Positions 19,210 to 27,627 are shown, counted from the first letter of the stretch. The stretch is DNA of 64,000 nt from Kangiella taiwanensis (GCF_020005165.1 NZ_JAHCLT010000003.1:372001-436000); one strand, 5' to 3'. The notes: generated by a model not told the origin, from the letters alone. Translations and numbers: made by a program.

Positions 19210-21268
19210 ATATAATAAGGGGCTGTCAGCACCAGCATTGTGTGTGATCGCCCTACTTCTAACCTTAGTATTATCCGTTATTGAGCGTAATGAGCGAGAA
19301 GTCATCAACGATGGTACGCTGATTCAAATTGATGTGGATGACAGCCCGAGCGAGAATGTTGACTCAGGTAGTGATGATGATGAGTTCGACATTCCTGAGC
19401 CTTCACCTGAAGATGAGGGTGACAAAGGAAAAATCACTGAGAAAGTCATTAAAGATACTGTGCTAGCACTGTCAAACATCGATTTTTCTAAAAAGGTTCT
19501 GTGGAGGATACACCGCATCGAGCCTCTAAAAGGCTTCAGTGAAAGCGATAAAAACAAAGTATTGTTTAAAGCCGCATTACAGTTCTTCTCCAACGGGGAC
19601 TATAAAAAAACACACACCTTAATTGGCAAGCTGCCACGCGGCATGCGCCATAAGGAGCGTCCAGGTTTTTATTATGCTCTAGCGTTAACTAAAGATAATG
19701 AAACTGAGCGCGCCATTCGTGCTTACCAAGGCCAGTTAGAACGCTTCCCACACCACCAAGCGAGCGCTATTAATTATGGTTTGCTGCTAATAGATGCCAA
19801 GCAATATGAAAAAGCGGTCAAAGCGTTTAAATATGCTATAAATACGACTAGTGGTCGTCGCAAGGCCAAGTCATATCGTAACTTAGGAAAGGCCTATTAC
19901 GAGCTAGGTCAGTTTGAAGAAGCCGCTAAGCGATTCAAAAAAGCGATTGAGTACCAACCAAATAACAGTACTAGCTGGTTGAGTCTAGCCGAAGCACAGC
20001 GCGAGTTGCCTAAGTTCTCGCAAAAAGAAGTGCTAGAAACTTATCGCAAGTCGGTTTCATTAGCGCCAAATCGCTATAAGCCTGCATTAAAACGTGCCAA
20101 TTATTTGTTCTCACAGCTGATGTTCGCACAGGCAGAAGAGGACTATAAAGAAGCACGTAAGCGTTCCAGTGATATCGTCGATACTGCGCTAATGCAAAGC
20201 ATTAATTATATCGCTGCGGGCAATTTAGAGCGCGCTGATAAAATCGCAAACTCAGTAAAGCAAGCCAATAATGATGAAGAGCAGTTACTGGACTTTATCA
20301 AAGCACTAAGCAATGAAAAGTACGACACTGCGGAAGAGCTAGCGGAAGATATTGAAAAAGAAAAGCGCTTCGATAATGAAGAGCTATATCAATACCTTCG
20401 CTTACGATTAGCCGTTATTCAAAATGACGAAAAATACCTCAAGAAATTCGATAAGGACTTATTCAATGATCCTATCGTAGGCTGGCCAAGCCAGTTGGAG
20501 TACGCCAGAGGCTTGCTCCAGCAGGAACAATACGAAGAAGCTCAAACTATAGCGTCTAAAATTGCTGAGAAGTTACCAAACAGTGCAGAAGCACACCTTA
20601 TCAACGGTCAGCTTCAATTACGTAACGGTGAACAAGTGGCTGGCTTCAATAGCCTCAAACACGCCTACAACATCTACCCAGAAAGCCGTCGCGTAGCCTT
20701 CATTTATGCCAAAGAGAGCTATAACTTTGAGCGCTACAAGGAAGCGATTGAGGTTATCAATAAGCTACAGCAGCACCACCCTAAAGACATTGAAGCGATC
20801 GAACTCAAAGCACAGGCTCACCACGCCATCGGGCAAAATGACTTGGCCCGCGCAGCTTATAACGAAGCGTTTGAGCTAGACGAAAAAAATCTGCATTCTG
20901 CGTATGCTCTAGCAAAGCTTGAGTCTGACTTAGGCAATAGACAACAAAGTTTGGAAGTGCTCAAAGATGTCTTGGAGCGTGACAGTTCTTACATTGAGGC
21001 CCGAGAGCTTAGAGCGAGCATCCTATGCAATGCTAGCGACTATGAAGAGTGCTTGAGTGAGGCTGAAAAAATCTTGGGGCTGGATAAGGACAATAAGGTC
21101 GCCAAAGAATTAACCGAACAGTATCAAGATAAGGTCCAAGCAGCAAACACCTCTAATGATGACAAGGAGAATACACCATCTGAGGAAGACGACAAGGATG
21201 ACAAAAGCAGTACTGACAAGGACGGTGGGGAATCTGATGATAAAAAAGGTGATAAAAAAGACGACTAA
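19196..21268 (+). CDS. Membrane-anchored periplasmic TPR-repeat protein
   Basis: A 690-residue protein starting at GTG 19196. GGAG lies seven bases upstream, and the start overlaps the preceding gene by 14 bases. Upstream in-frame codons are buried in the ligase gene. One N-terminal membrane helix (residues about 14-29, APALCVIALLLTLVLSV) anchors it. An acidic stretch follows, then many 34-residue TPR units, for example RNLGKAYYELGQFEEAAKRF near 225-245. The last about 40 residues are almost only Asp, Glu, Lys and Ser. TPR proteins are scaffolds. Its coupling to the fused transglutaminase/ligase suggests a shared envelope complex. No enzymatic motif is visible. Confidence 0.85.
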   Translation: MTTPRYNKGLSAPALCVIALLLTLVLSVIERNEREVINDGTLIQIDVDDSPSENVDSGSDDDEFDIPEPSPEDEGDKGKITEKVIKDTVLALSNIDFSKKVLWRIHRIEPLKGFSESDKNKVLFKAALQFFSNGDYKKTHTLIGKLPRGMRHKERPGFYYALALTKDNETERAIRAYQGQLERFPHHQASAINYGLLLIDAKQYEKAVKAFKYAINTTSGRRKAKSYRNLGKAYYELGQFEEAAKRFKKAIEYQPNNSTSWLSLAEAQRELPKFSQKEVLETYRKSVSLAPNRYKPALKRANYLFSQLMFAQAEEDYKEARKRSSDIVDTALMQSINYIAAGNLERADKIANSVKQANNDEEQLLDFIKALSNEKYDTAEELAEDIEKEKRFDNEELYQYLRLRLAVIQNDEKYLKKFDKDLFNDPIVGWPSQLEYARGLLQQEQYEEAQTIASKIAEKLPNSAEAHLINGQLQLRNGEQVAGFNSLKHAYNIYPESRRVAFIYAKESYNFERYKEAIEVINKLQQHHPKDIEAIELKAQAHHAIGQNDLARAAYNEAFELDEKNLHSAYALAKLESDLGNRQQSLEVLKDVLERDSSYIEARELRASILCNASDYEECLSEAEKILGLDKDNKVAKELTEQYQDKVQAANTSNDDKENTPSEEDDKDDKSSTDKDGGESDDKKGDKKDD

Positions 21269-21282
21269 AGGTCGTCTTTTTT
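21254..21282. terminator. Bidirectional terminator overlapping two gene ends
   Basis: The stem AAAAAAGACGAC/GTCGTCTTTTTT with loop TAAAG contains the stop codon of the TPR gene. It touches the last base of msrC, which is convergent. Confidence 0.85.
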
Positions 21283-21794
21283 CATGAAATAGCGCTATGT
21301 TTTAGAAAAACATCAGCTAGTGCTTCGAAACCTTGCGCATCATCGTCATCAAAACGATCAACTAACGGGCTATCAATATCCAAAACGCCCTTCACCTTTC
21401 CATCAATGATTAACGGCACCACCACCTCACTCTGAGACGCTGCATCACAAGCAATATGCCCCTCAAACTCGTGCACATTCTTGATGAGTTGAGTTTTCTG
21501 GCTTTCCGCGGCTGCTCCACACACGCCGCGTCCGAATGGAATATGCACACACGCGACTTTTCCTTGGTACGGCCCAAGAATCAAATGTTTCGCTTTAACT
21601 GGGTTAGTGACGTAAAAACCAGCCCAGTTCAAATCAGGAATCATCTGATAGATAAAAGCCGAGGTTTGCGCCATATTCGTCACCGAATTGCTATCCTCAC
21701 CAAGTAGCGCACCAAGTTGCAATGCTAATTGGCGATAATATTCAGGCTTATTGGTACGATATTCTTCAATTTGGCTCGGATCGAGTTCAAACAT
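21282..21794 (-). CDS. msrC: Free methionine-(R)-sulfoxide reductase (GAF domain)
   Basis: Repairs free oxidised methionine, using thioredoxin as reductant. It is a single GAF domain of 170 residues with the three cysteines of the family: C82 (VACVHIPFGRG), C92 (GVCGAAAE) and C116 (HIACDAAS). NWAGFYV and VVVPLIIDGKVKGVLDIDSP are also characteristic. It is a single gene, convergent with the TPR protein. C116 is the likely catalytic residue by family knowledge. Confidence 0.92.
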   Translation of the reverse strand: MFELDPSQIEEYRTNKPEYYRQLALQLGALLGEDSNSVTNMAQTSAFIYQMIPDLNWAGFYVTNPVKAKHLILGPYQGKVACVHIPFGRGVCGAAAESQKTQLIKNVHEFEGHIACDAASQSEVVVPLIIDGKVKGVLDIDSPLVDRFDDDDAQGFEALADVFLKHSAIS

Positions 21795-22003
21795 AAGCGT
21801 TTAGACGTTTAAATAGGTAAGTTTGCGCACAATAGCCCAGACAAGCTGTCTTGACAAGCGCAAATTATGCGCATCCTTATAACCACAAGAAATAACTAGA
21901 TATTGTGGTAATTTGCCCTTTTTGCCACTAGCCATGCACTAAATCTCACGGTAACATAAGCGAAGTATTTAGTCCTTGTAGCAAGTTTTTAGGAGAGTAA
22001 GCC

Positions 22004-22201
22004 GTGTCGATCACCACCAAAGGCAAACGTAGCCCTACAGCCTCACCATGCATTGGTACTTGTAGCACCGTGCTTGGCGATGAAGTCTGTCGCGGCTGTG
22101 GCCGAACCTTTGATGAGGTCCTAAACTGGCATAACTTCACTGATAATGAAAAAAAAGCGGTCAATTTTCGCCTAAAAATGGAAGGCAAATTGAAGTTCTA
22201 A
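22004..22201 (+). CDS. DUF1289 small zinc-ribbon-like protein
   Basis: A 65-residue protein starting at GTG with AGGAG eight bases upstream. It has the family signature SPCIGTCSTVLGDEVCRGCGRTFDEV. The four cysteines (two in CIGTC and two in CRGC) probably bind a metal. DUF1289 proteins are widespread and of unknown function. It precedes asnS by 75 bases in the same direction and may share its transcript. Confidence 0.9.
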   Translation: MSITTKGKRSPTASPCIGTCSTVLGDEVCRGCGRTFDEVLNWHNFTDNEKKAVNFRLKMEGKLKF

Positions 22202-22276
22202 TACAATACCTCCTCTTTTTTTGAACGTATAACACGTAAACAATAACCTTAATAAGCCGAAACGGAGCTTAACACT

Positions 22277-23674
22277 ATGTTAGTAACTATTGTCGATGCC
22301 CTTGCGGGGAAACCAGGCATTGGTGAAGAAGTCACCGTCCAAGGGTGGGTTCGCACTCGTCGCGACTCGAAAGCTGGTTTGTCATTCATCAACGTGCATG
22401 ATGGCAGCTGTTTTAATCCAATCCAAGCCGTGGTCGACAATACTATCGAAAATTACAATTCGGAAGTGATTAAGCTTACTGCAGGTTGTGCCGTGAAAAT
22501 TGCGGGTAAATTGGTTGAGTCACAAGGCAAAGGGCAGTCTTTTGAAATTCAAGCCACGAAGGTAGAGGTTCTGGGCTGGGTTGAAGATCCAGACACGTAC
22601 CCGATGCAGCCAAAGCGTCACAGCATGGAGTTCTTGCGTGACAATGCTCACCTACGCCCTCGTACCAACATTTCAGGCGCGGTAGCACGTGTACGTAACA
22701 CCATCGCTCAGGCAATTCACCGTTTCTTCCATGAAAACGGCTTTAACTGGATTCATACGCCAATCATCACCGCTTCTGACGCCGAAGGCGCAGGCGAAAT
22801 GTTCCGCGTTAGCACGCTGGATCAAATGAACCTACCGAAAGACGACAAAGGCAACATTGATTACAGCAAAGATTTCTTTGGCTCTGAGTCGTTCCTGACG
22901 GTATCGGGCCAATTAAACGTCGAAGCTTACTGTATGGCGATGTCTAAGGTTTACACCTTTGGCCCGACATTCAGAGCTGAAAACTCAAACACCAGTCGCC
23001 ACTTAGCAGAGTTCTGGATGGTTGAGCCTGAGATCGCGTTTGCCGACTTGAATGATAACGCTGACTTAGCAGAAGACATGATGCGTTACGTCTTCGAAGC
23101 GGTACTGAACGAACGTGAAGACGACATGGAGTTCTTCCAGCAACGTGTTGATAGCGAGTGTATCAACCGTCTACGTAACGTTATCGACAACAAGTTCGAG
23201 CGCATGGACTACACAGACGTCATCGATATCCTTAAAAAGTCAGACAAAAAGTTCGAATACCCTGTTGAATGGGGAATCGACTTACAGTCTGAACATGAAC
23301 GCTTCATCGCCGAAGAACACGTAGGCCGCCCAACGGTAGTCATGAACTATCCAAAAGACATCAAAGCCTTCTACATGCGCTTAAATGACGACGAGAAAAC
23401 CGTTGCCGCAATGGACGTTCTAGCGCCAGGCATTGGTGAAATCATCGGCGGTGCACAACGTGAAGAACGTTTGGATATGTTAGACAAGCGAATTGCAGAA
23501 ATGGGCTTACCAGCTGAGCATTACTGGTGGTACCGTGACCTGCGTCGTTATGGCACAGTGCCTCACGCAGGGTTCGGCTTAGGCTTTGACCGCTGTGTAT
23601 CGTACGTCACAGGCGTCGCCAATATTCGTGACGTGATTCCATTCCCACGTGTACCGAATAACGTGAAGTTCTAA
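22277..23674 (+). CDS. asnS: Asparaginyl-tRNA synthetase
   Basis: Charges tRNA-Asn. It is a class IIb enzyme of 465 residues. The N-terminal OB-fold anticodon-binding domain has [21 protein letters not shown]. The catalytic domain carries motif 2 ([25 protein letters not shown]) and motif 3 ([15 protein letters not shown]). It ends with [11 protein letters not shown], typical of AsnS. A strong terminator follows. Confidence 0.98.
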   Translation: MLVTIVDALAGKPGIGEEVTVQGWVRTRRDSKAGLSFINVHDGSCFNPIQAVVDNTIENYNSEVIKLTAGCAVKIAGKLVESQGKGQSFEIQATKVEVLGWVEDPDTYPMQPKRHSMEFLRDNAHLRPRTNISGAVARVRNTIAQAIHRFFHENGFNWIHTPIITASDAEGAGEMFRVSTLDQMNLPKDDKGNIDYSKDFFGSESFLTVSGQLNVEAYCMAMSKVYTFGPTFRAENSNTSRHLAEFWMVEPEIAFADLNDNADLAEDMMRYVFEAVLNEREDDMEFFQQRVDSECINRLRNVIDNKFERMDYTDVIDILKKSDKKFEYPVEWGIDLQSEHERFIAEEHVGRPTVVMNYPKDIKAFYMRLNDDEKTVAAMDVLAPGIGEIIGGAQREERLDMLDKRIAEMGLPAEHYWWYRDLRRYGTVPHAGFGLGFDRCVSYVTGVANIRDVIPFPRVPNNVKF

Positions 23675-23689
23675 ACAGCTTCTTAATTG

Positions 23690-23719
23690 AAAAAGGCTGC
23701 ATTTTTGCAGCCTTTTTTA
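23690..23719 (+). terminator. Terminator of asnS
   Basis: The stem AAAAGGCTGC/GCAGCCTTTT with loop ATTTTT, followed by further T residues. Confidence 0.85.
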
Positions 23720-23763
23720 TATGCTGATATAGTCAATGAAGTCATACACGGTAAGGATCAGGC

Positions 23764-23988
23764 ATGAGTCAGCAAAACAGCGATAAGACCAACAATATCG
23801 ACAAGCAAAAGGTCACTAAGTCTGGCTATAAAAGCGAGATTACTCAATTTCTTGAAGAGCTTGATGAAACCATCCAGCCGGACTCCCCTGCTCGTCAAGC
23901 TGAGCGACAAAAATACGAAGAAATTAACGCCAAGCGCGATAATCCGGACTACGAAGAAAAACAATCCAAATTGTGGAAAGGCTTTTAA
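23764..23988 (+). CDS. Small conserved-type hydrophilic protein
   Basis: A 74-residue, highly charged protein with no signal or membrane segment. Its ending, RDNPDYEEKQSKLWKGF, recalls small proteobacterial proteins of unknown function (CBU_0585-like), a weak resemblance. The start follows GGATCAGGC. The gene is 31 bases upstream of the C15-like gene and may be co-transcribed with it. Function is unknown. Confidence 0.65.
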   Translation: MSQQNSDKTNNIDKQKVTKSGYKSEITQFLEELDETIQPDSPARQAERQKYEEINAKRDNPDYEEKQSKLWKGF

Positions 23989-24019
23989 ATTCGTTAAAAG
24001 CCTTAAATGGGACTTGGAC

Positions 24020-25189
24020 ATGCGCACATTATTTCTGACGCTAACGCTGCTGTTAGTAACGTCAACATCGCTTGCTGGTATTGCTGATATTGAGCTCACG
24101 GTTGAGGAGCAACGGTTAACTGAAGCTAAAAAGCAGCTCCCCGAAGTTGTAGACCGTTATGACGAGACGGTAGAAGCTTTCAAACGCGAACTTCGAGCTA
24201 GCCCAGGCTTTGATAAGACACTCGCCATGACCACCCAATACGCAGAGGCGCTGTGGCAAATAGCAGTAACAGACTTACAGGCGACAGACTCAACATTTGA
24301 CGACCGCCCGCTCTACTGGGCTCGCTTAAAAATGACCAAAGCCCTGCGCACGGAAGATCTTGTAAAACCACTCAAAAAGTCACAACTTGATGAACTGGAA
24401 ACTATTATTGATCAAGTGTCCAGAGGCTACAGCACCCTAGCCTTCAACCAAGAGTCTGATGTTAAGATATTGATCACCGGCTTTGATCCTTTTCTACTCG
24501 ATAGGAATATTAAGCAAAGCAATCCCTCAGGAGTCTCAGCGCTTCGCCTAGATAACACCATCATCGAAAAGGACGGTAAAACGATAGAGATCCAAGCGGC
24601 CATGTTCCCTGTGCGCTACCAAGATTTTGATGAAGGCATTGTCGAGAAAGTCGTTAAACCATTCCTAAAAGATAACTCTATCGATATGTTAGCGACCATC
24701 AGTATGGGCCGTGAACATTTCGATTTAGAACACTTCCCAGGGCGCCGTCGCTCGTCCTCTGCACCTGATAACAACAATATCTATTCAGGTGGTTCAGCGG
24801 CTAAACCCGTTATTGGAAAGCTTGGGGAGGAGCATCTCGAAGGCCCAGAATTTGTTGAGTTTTCGCTACCCTACGAAGCCATGATGAAAGCCAAGGGCAA
24901 ATATCAAATTAATGATAATCGAGAAGTCACGACGATCGACAAAACCTTTAGGCCCAATAGTTTAGAAGAATTAAAAGGCGCCATAGCCGTCGAAGGTGGC
25001 GGTGGTGGCTACCTTTCCAATGAAATCTCCTACCGCACAATAAACCTAGGCAATAAACTTGGTACTAAAGTCCCCACAGGACATATCCACACACCACGAA
25101 TTAAAGAATTCGATAAAGACGTTATTAAAGCGATTGTAGAACAGATTAAAGGGATGTTGGTTAATGCAATTACCGATACTCACGGGTAA
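24020..25189 (+). CDS. Exported pyroglutamyl-peptidase I-like (C15) protein with Ser in the Cys position
   Basis: A 389-residue protein. ATG 24020 is chosen because it opens a signal peptide (RTLFLTLTLLLVTSTSLAG); upstream codons overlap the preceding gene. An alpha-helical N-terminal region (about 20-140) is followed by a C15 fold: ILITGFDPFLLD with NPSG, then the likely catalytic Glu in HFDLEHFPG, then TGHIHTPRI with the likely catalytic His. Where C15 enzymes have Tyr-Val-Cys-Asn, this protein has Y331-L-S333-N, so the nucleophile Cys appears replaced by Ser. C15 enzymes are normally cytoplasmic and about 215 residues. The export and extra domain are therefore unusual. Activity is uncertain. 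Confidence 0.7.
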   Translation: MRTLFLTLTLLLVTSTSLAGIADIELTVEEQRLTEAKKQLPEVVDRYDETVEAFKRELRASPGFDKTLAMTTQYAEALWQIAVTDLQATDSTFDDRPLYWARLKMTKALRTEDLVKPLKKSQLDELETIIDQVSRGYSTLAFNQESDVKILITGFDPFLLDRNIKQSNPSGVSALRLDNTIIEKDGKTIEIQAAMFPVRYQDFDEGIVEKVVKPFLKDNSIDMLATISMGREHFDLEHFPGRRRSSSAPDNNNIYSGGSAAKPVIGKLGEEHLEGPEFVEFSLPYEAMMKAKGKYQINDNREVTTIDKTFRPNSLEELKGAIAVEGGGGGYLSNEISYRTINLGNKLGTKVPTGHIHTPRIKEFDKDVIKAIVEQIKGMLVNAITDTHG

Positions 25190-25571
25190 ACCACTACTCT
25201 TTCTTAAGATTTTTTATGTTATTGCTGTTTTTTCCACTTTTTTACTTATAACTCTTTATTGGCTACTTGGTCTGATATTTACAACTTCTATGATATTTTC
25301 CGAACATTTTACTTTTCGTTCGGAAATTTTATTACTAGTGGCAGTATTAATTTTAGGAGGTACTGGGCTAATTAGCTTTTTACTACTCAATTTGAATATA
25401 TTTTCTCAAAAAAAGAGTTTTTGGCACATTTCTAAGAAAGTACATTTCGGTGTTGCCGTAGGCTGCTCTTTGTCTGGACCACTTATTTTGTACTACGGAT
25501 TAGGCTTCATACCTATTATGCTTGTGGCCCTCGCTTATTATTTTGCTAAGTTAAATAATAAGCAATATTAA
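25164..25571 (+). CDS. Small integral membrane protein of unknown function
   Basis: A 135-residue product with about four hydrophobic helices (around residues 12-34, 52-73, 93-110 and 113-128). It overlaps the preceding gene by 26 bases, which suggests coupling. Base composition is clearly more AT-rich than the neighbours. No family was recognised, and the ribosome site is weak. Confidence 0.55.
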   Translation: MQLPILTGKPLLFLKIFYVIAVFSTFLLITLYWLLGLIFTTSMIFSEHFTFRSEILLLVAVLILGGTGLISFLLLNLNIFSQKKSFWHISKKVHFGVAVGCSLSGPLILYYGLGFIPIMLVALAYYFAKLNNKQY

Positions 25572-25601
25572 TAAACAATCTTAACGAGCGGCAGTAGCAA
25601 A

Positions 25602-26153
25602 CTACCCCCACCTCACAAAATCATCCACCTCAGGAACAGGTTTAGATTTTAGCTCTACCGAAGGCGTACCAAGGTAGATAAAGCCGACAATCGTATCTTC
25701 AAAGTCTAAACCTAACGGTTGCTTCATGTGGTCATTAAACGCCAAGCTTCCTGTACGCCAGTAGGCGCCGTAACCTAAATCATAAGCCCCAAGAATTAAG
25801 TTTTGCACCCCAGCCCCCGCTGACAAGATTTCCTCAACATGCGGCACCTTAGGGTTATTCTTCGCCTTAGCAACCGCCACAACCACCATAGGCGCTCGGT
25901 GAGGCTTATTTTTAATCTTCTCCTGCTTGTCCTCATCAAGGTTTGGATTGTCTTTCAGAGAAGCTTGAAGCAAGTAGTCACCAAAGCGACTCAACGCCTT
26001 CTCACCCTCAAAAACAATGTACTCCCAAGGCTTCTGTCCCTTATGATCTGGCGCACGCAAAGCCGCCTTAAACATCAACTCTAAATGCTCTTTAGAAGGC
26101 GCAGGCGATTCCAAGCGACCACACGAAACACGATTAATAATAGACTCGATCAT
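25602..26153 (-). CDS. ydjA: Nitroreductase family protein (YdjA type)
   Basis: FMN-dependent oxidoreductase of 183 residues, the minimal nitroreductase fold. Markers are the FMN-binding start INRVSCGRL, AALRAPDHKGQKPWEYIVFEG, LSAGAGVQNLILGAYDLGYGAYWRTG and the C-terminal FIYLGTP. Physiological substrate is unknown. A possible Fur-type sequence abuts the start codon. The gene is convergent with the small membrane protein. Confidence 0.88.
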   Translation of the reverse strand: MIESIINRVSCGRLESPAPSKEHLELMFKAALRAPDHKGQKPWEYIVFEGEKALSRFGDYLLQASLKDNPNLDEDKQEKIKNKPHRAPMVVVAVAKAKNNPKVPHVEEILSAGAGVQNLILGAYDLGYGAYWRTGSLAFNDHMKQPLGLDFEDTIVGFIYLGTPSVELKSKPVPEVDDFVRWG

Positions 26154-26168
26154 TGTGAATGATTCTCA
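26154..26168 (-). promoter_or_regulatory. Possible Fur box at the ydjA start
   Basis: On the minus strand TGAGAATCATTCACA resembles the 7-1-7 Fur consensus TGATAATNATTATCA (11 of 14 fixed positions). It lies directly before the ATG. This is weak evidence from one site. Confidence 0.25.
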
Positions 26169-26231
26169 ATTAGAATTTATGAGTGAATGATACAATATGT
26201 GGTTAGGATTGGCTAATGAAGAGTTGACTAC

Positions 26232-26322
26232 TGTAGCCTGGATTAGCGGAAGCGTAATCGAGGGAAGTGGTAGCCTGCTAACTGAAAGCCTCGAAGGCGC
26301 TTCACTTCTTCGAGGCTACGGT
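26232..26322. repeat. Composite palindromic (REP/BIME-like) element, copy 1
   Basis: Two stem-loops. The first is CCTGGATTA-gcggaagcg-TAATCGAGG. The second pairs GCCTCGAAG with CTTCGAGGC. The same two-hairpin plan, with the same GTAGyCT...CGAGGCTACG frame, recurs at 26747-26841. Confidence 0.7.
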
Positions 26323-26327
26323 TGCTT

Positions 26328-26666
26328 TTAGTCTAAATTGCATAATCTCATACCAGTGGCTACAAATTGACACTGTTCTTCTTTAGAGCAAATATACTTT
26401 AGTTCGTCACTACAGTTTTGATACCTTTTTCCTAGTCGAAAAACATTTCCTGATTGAACTACAAAAAATGAATGGAGATCCTGCTCTAGCTTGAGTACTT
26501 CACCCGTATCATTTAGCCCATCATATATTGGAAACCCGTGTTCTGCTTGAGATATAAGTTTCTGGCACAAGTTATCCTCACAACCATAAAATTTATTATT
26601 AACAGCGCAAGCTGAGATCAAAATAATTAAGACGCAGGTTACTAGAATTTTCGTAGCATATAACAT
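26328..26666 (-). CDS. Small cysteine-rich lipoprotein
   Basis: A 112-residue protein with a lipoprotein signal (LVTCVLIILISAC, lipobox LISAC with Cys20). The mature part contains six further cysteines (CED, LCQ, NCSD, ICSKEEQC, RLCNL), suggesting disulfide bonds. No family was recognised. It lies in the repeat-rich accessory stretch, flanked by the two palindromic elements, and its composition is AT-rich. A motif upstream of the start is shared with the gene at 30819. Confidence 0.7.
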   Translation of the reverse strand: MLYATKILVTCVLIILISACAVNNKFYGCEDNLCQKLISQAEHGFPIYDGLNDTGEVLKLEQDLHSFFVVQSGNVFRLGKRYQNCSDELKYICSKEEQCQFVATGMRLCNLD

Positions 26667-26746
26667 AAGAATACCCGAATTAGGCTATAACTTACTAATT
26701 TATAAGGAGTAATTGTTACCCAAAATTGGCTAACACAATTGTGAAC

Positions 26747-26841
26747 GTAGTCTCGATTAGAGTCAGCGTAATCAAGGAGATAAATGAATTGTTAACATAA
26801 AACCTCGAAATCACTTACGTTCATTCGAGGCTACGCTTAAT
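26747..26841. repeat. Composite palindromic (REP/BIME-like) element, copy 2
   Basis: Diverged copy of the 26232-26322 element: TCTCGATTA-gagtcagcg-TAATCAAGG, then CCTCGAAAT...ATTCGAGG, ending CTACGCTTA. The two copies bracket the small lipoprotein gene. Confidence 0.65.
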
Positions 26842-26851
26842 CAAAATAATA

Positions 26852-26878
26852 TACTCTGACCCAGTTACTCTGACCCCA
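26852..26878 (-). repeat. Tandem GGGTCAGAGT motif
   Basis: On the minus strand TGGGGTCAGAGT is followed by AACTGGGTCAGAGT. From memory, this doubled sequence recurs next to Y1-type (REP-associated) transposase genes in many proteobacteria. No transposase is present here, so it may be a remnant. Confidence 0.35.
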
Positions 26879-27244
26879 TTAATCTTTATTTTTTTGCTTT
26901 AACTCTTTGATCTTTGCTTCTTCTTCAAGTCGTTTACGTTCAAAAAACAAGCTGAACATACCTTTAGTTTTTGTAGTTTTCTCTTTCTCAAGTTGGCTCA
27001 ACAGTTTCTTTTTATCTTTTAGGAGCTTCTCAACTTAGCCGAGTAAAGCAGATTTTTTTGCCTTAAGTTGCGAAAGGTCCGACTTTAAGTATAGTTGATA
27101 ATGATCAACTCCTCGTGAACCTAATTCACCTATAAGACAATTAAAAGCTTCTTCTGTGAGAGCTCCATCTAAGTATATGCCAACTAGTTCATCAGTGCTT
27201 TTCTTAGAATAGGATTTAGCAAGTTCTCTTATATTTACATCCAT
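26879..27244 (-). pseudogene. Small gene interrupted by an in-frame TAA
   Basis: The frame opens at ATG 27244 and runs 69 residues to TAA at 27037-27035. The same frame then stays open for 51 further codons, to TAA at 26881-26879. That continuation is a charged, coiled-coil-like tail (SQLEKEKTTKTKGMFSLFF, then RKRLEEEAKIKELKQKNK). The continuation reads like real protein, so a single substitution has probably truncated a protein of about 120 residues. Alternatively the 69-residue product is functional. Family and function are unknown. A ribosome-like GGGAGTGG precedes the ATG. Confidence 0.5.
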
Positions 27245-27379
27245 ACTTCCACTCCCTGACTTACGTTACTTGAGATACTTTGTAATTTTATGATCTGTTG
27301 TATTAATTAACTCAAAAGATAGTAACAAGATCAAAGGAGTGTTGGAAGTATAAGGCTTGGTGTTCAGACTTGAAGAATT

Positions 27380-27406
27380 GTCATCCTGACGAAAGTCAGG
27401 ATCCAA
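27380..27406. repeat. REP-type palindrome
   Basis: ATCCTGAC-gaaa-GTCAGGAT, the GAAA-loop palindrome typical of dispersed REP sequences. It lies just before the tRNA-Glu direct repeat, copy A. Confidence 0.6.
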
Positions 27407-27465
27407 AGACTTTGAACGAGGAAATTCGAAAACTACCTTTGGGCGCAGAGTTTTATCCCTTCGGG

Positions 27466-27590
27466 GAGTACTCAGCACATCCTGTGCTTCGCCCTTCGGG
27501 CCAGCGTCGCCCTGCTCCGCTGTTAAAATTTGTTCCCGACAAATTTTTCGAACCCTTACAGGGATTCTCCATCCCCATGCAGAATATGCA
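27466..27590 (-). ncRNA. Multi-hairpin segment downstream of tRNA-Glu (possible structured RNA or repeat)
   Basis: At least four short hairpins occur in a row: TCCC/GGGA, AGCACA/TGTGCT, GCCC-ttc-GGGC and AAATTTGT/ACAAATTT. They lie directly beyond the tRNA terminator on the minus strand and are conserved in copy B (31541-31666). Short frames here read on the minus strand are not credible proteins. Whether it is transcribed is unknown. Confidence 0.3.
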
Positions 27591-27598
27591 GACATAAA

Positions 27599-27627
27599 AA
27601 AACCTGGCATATAGCCAGGTTTTTTTT
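27599..27627 (-). terminator. Terminator of tRNA-Glu (copy A)
   Basis: The stem AACCTGGC/GCCAGGTT with loop ATATA has T runs on both strands. It is placed directly after the tRNA 3' end in the minus direction. Confidence 0.75.

Noticed and set aside
23852-24019. Upstream extension of the C15-like gene
   Set aside because: It overlaps the preceding small gene in another frame. The signal peptide begins at 24020.
27266-27610. Frame reading MPGFFMSAYSAWGWR across repeat copy A (and 31499-31687 in copy B)
   Set aside because: It reads through the non-coding multi-hairpin repeat next to tRNA-Glu. The two copies differ after the shared part and no ribosome site is present.
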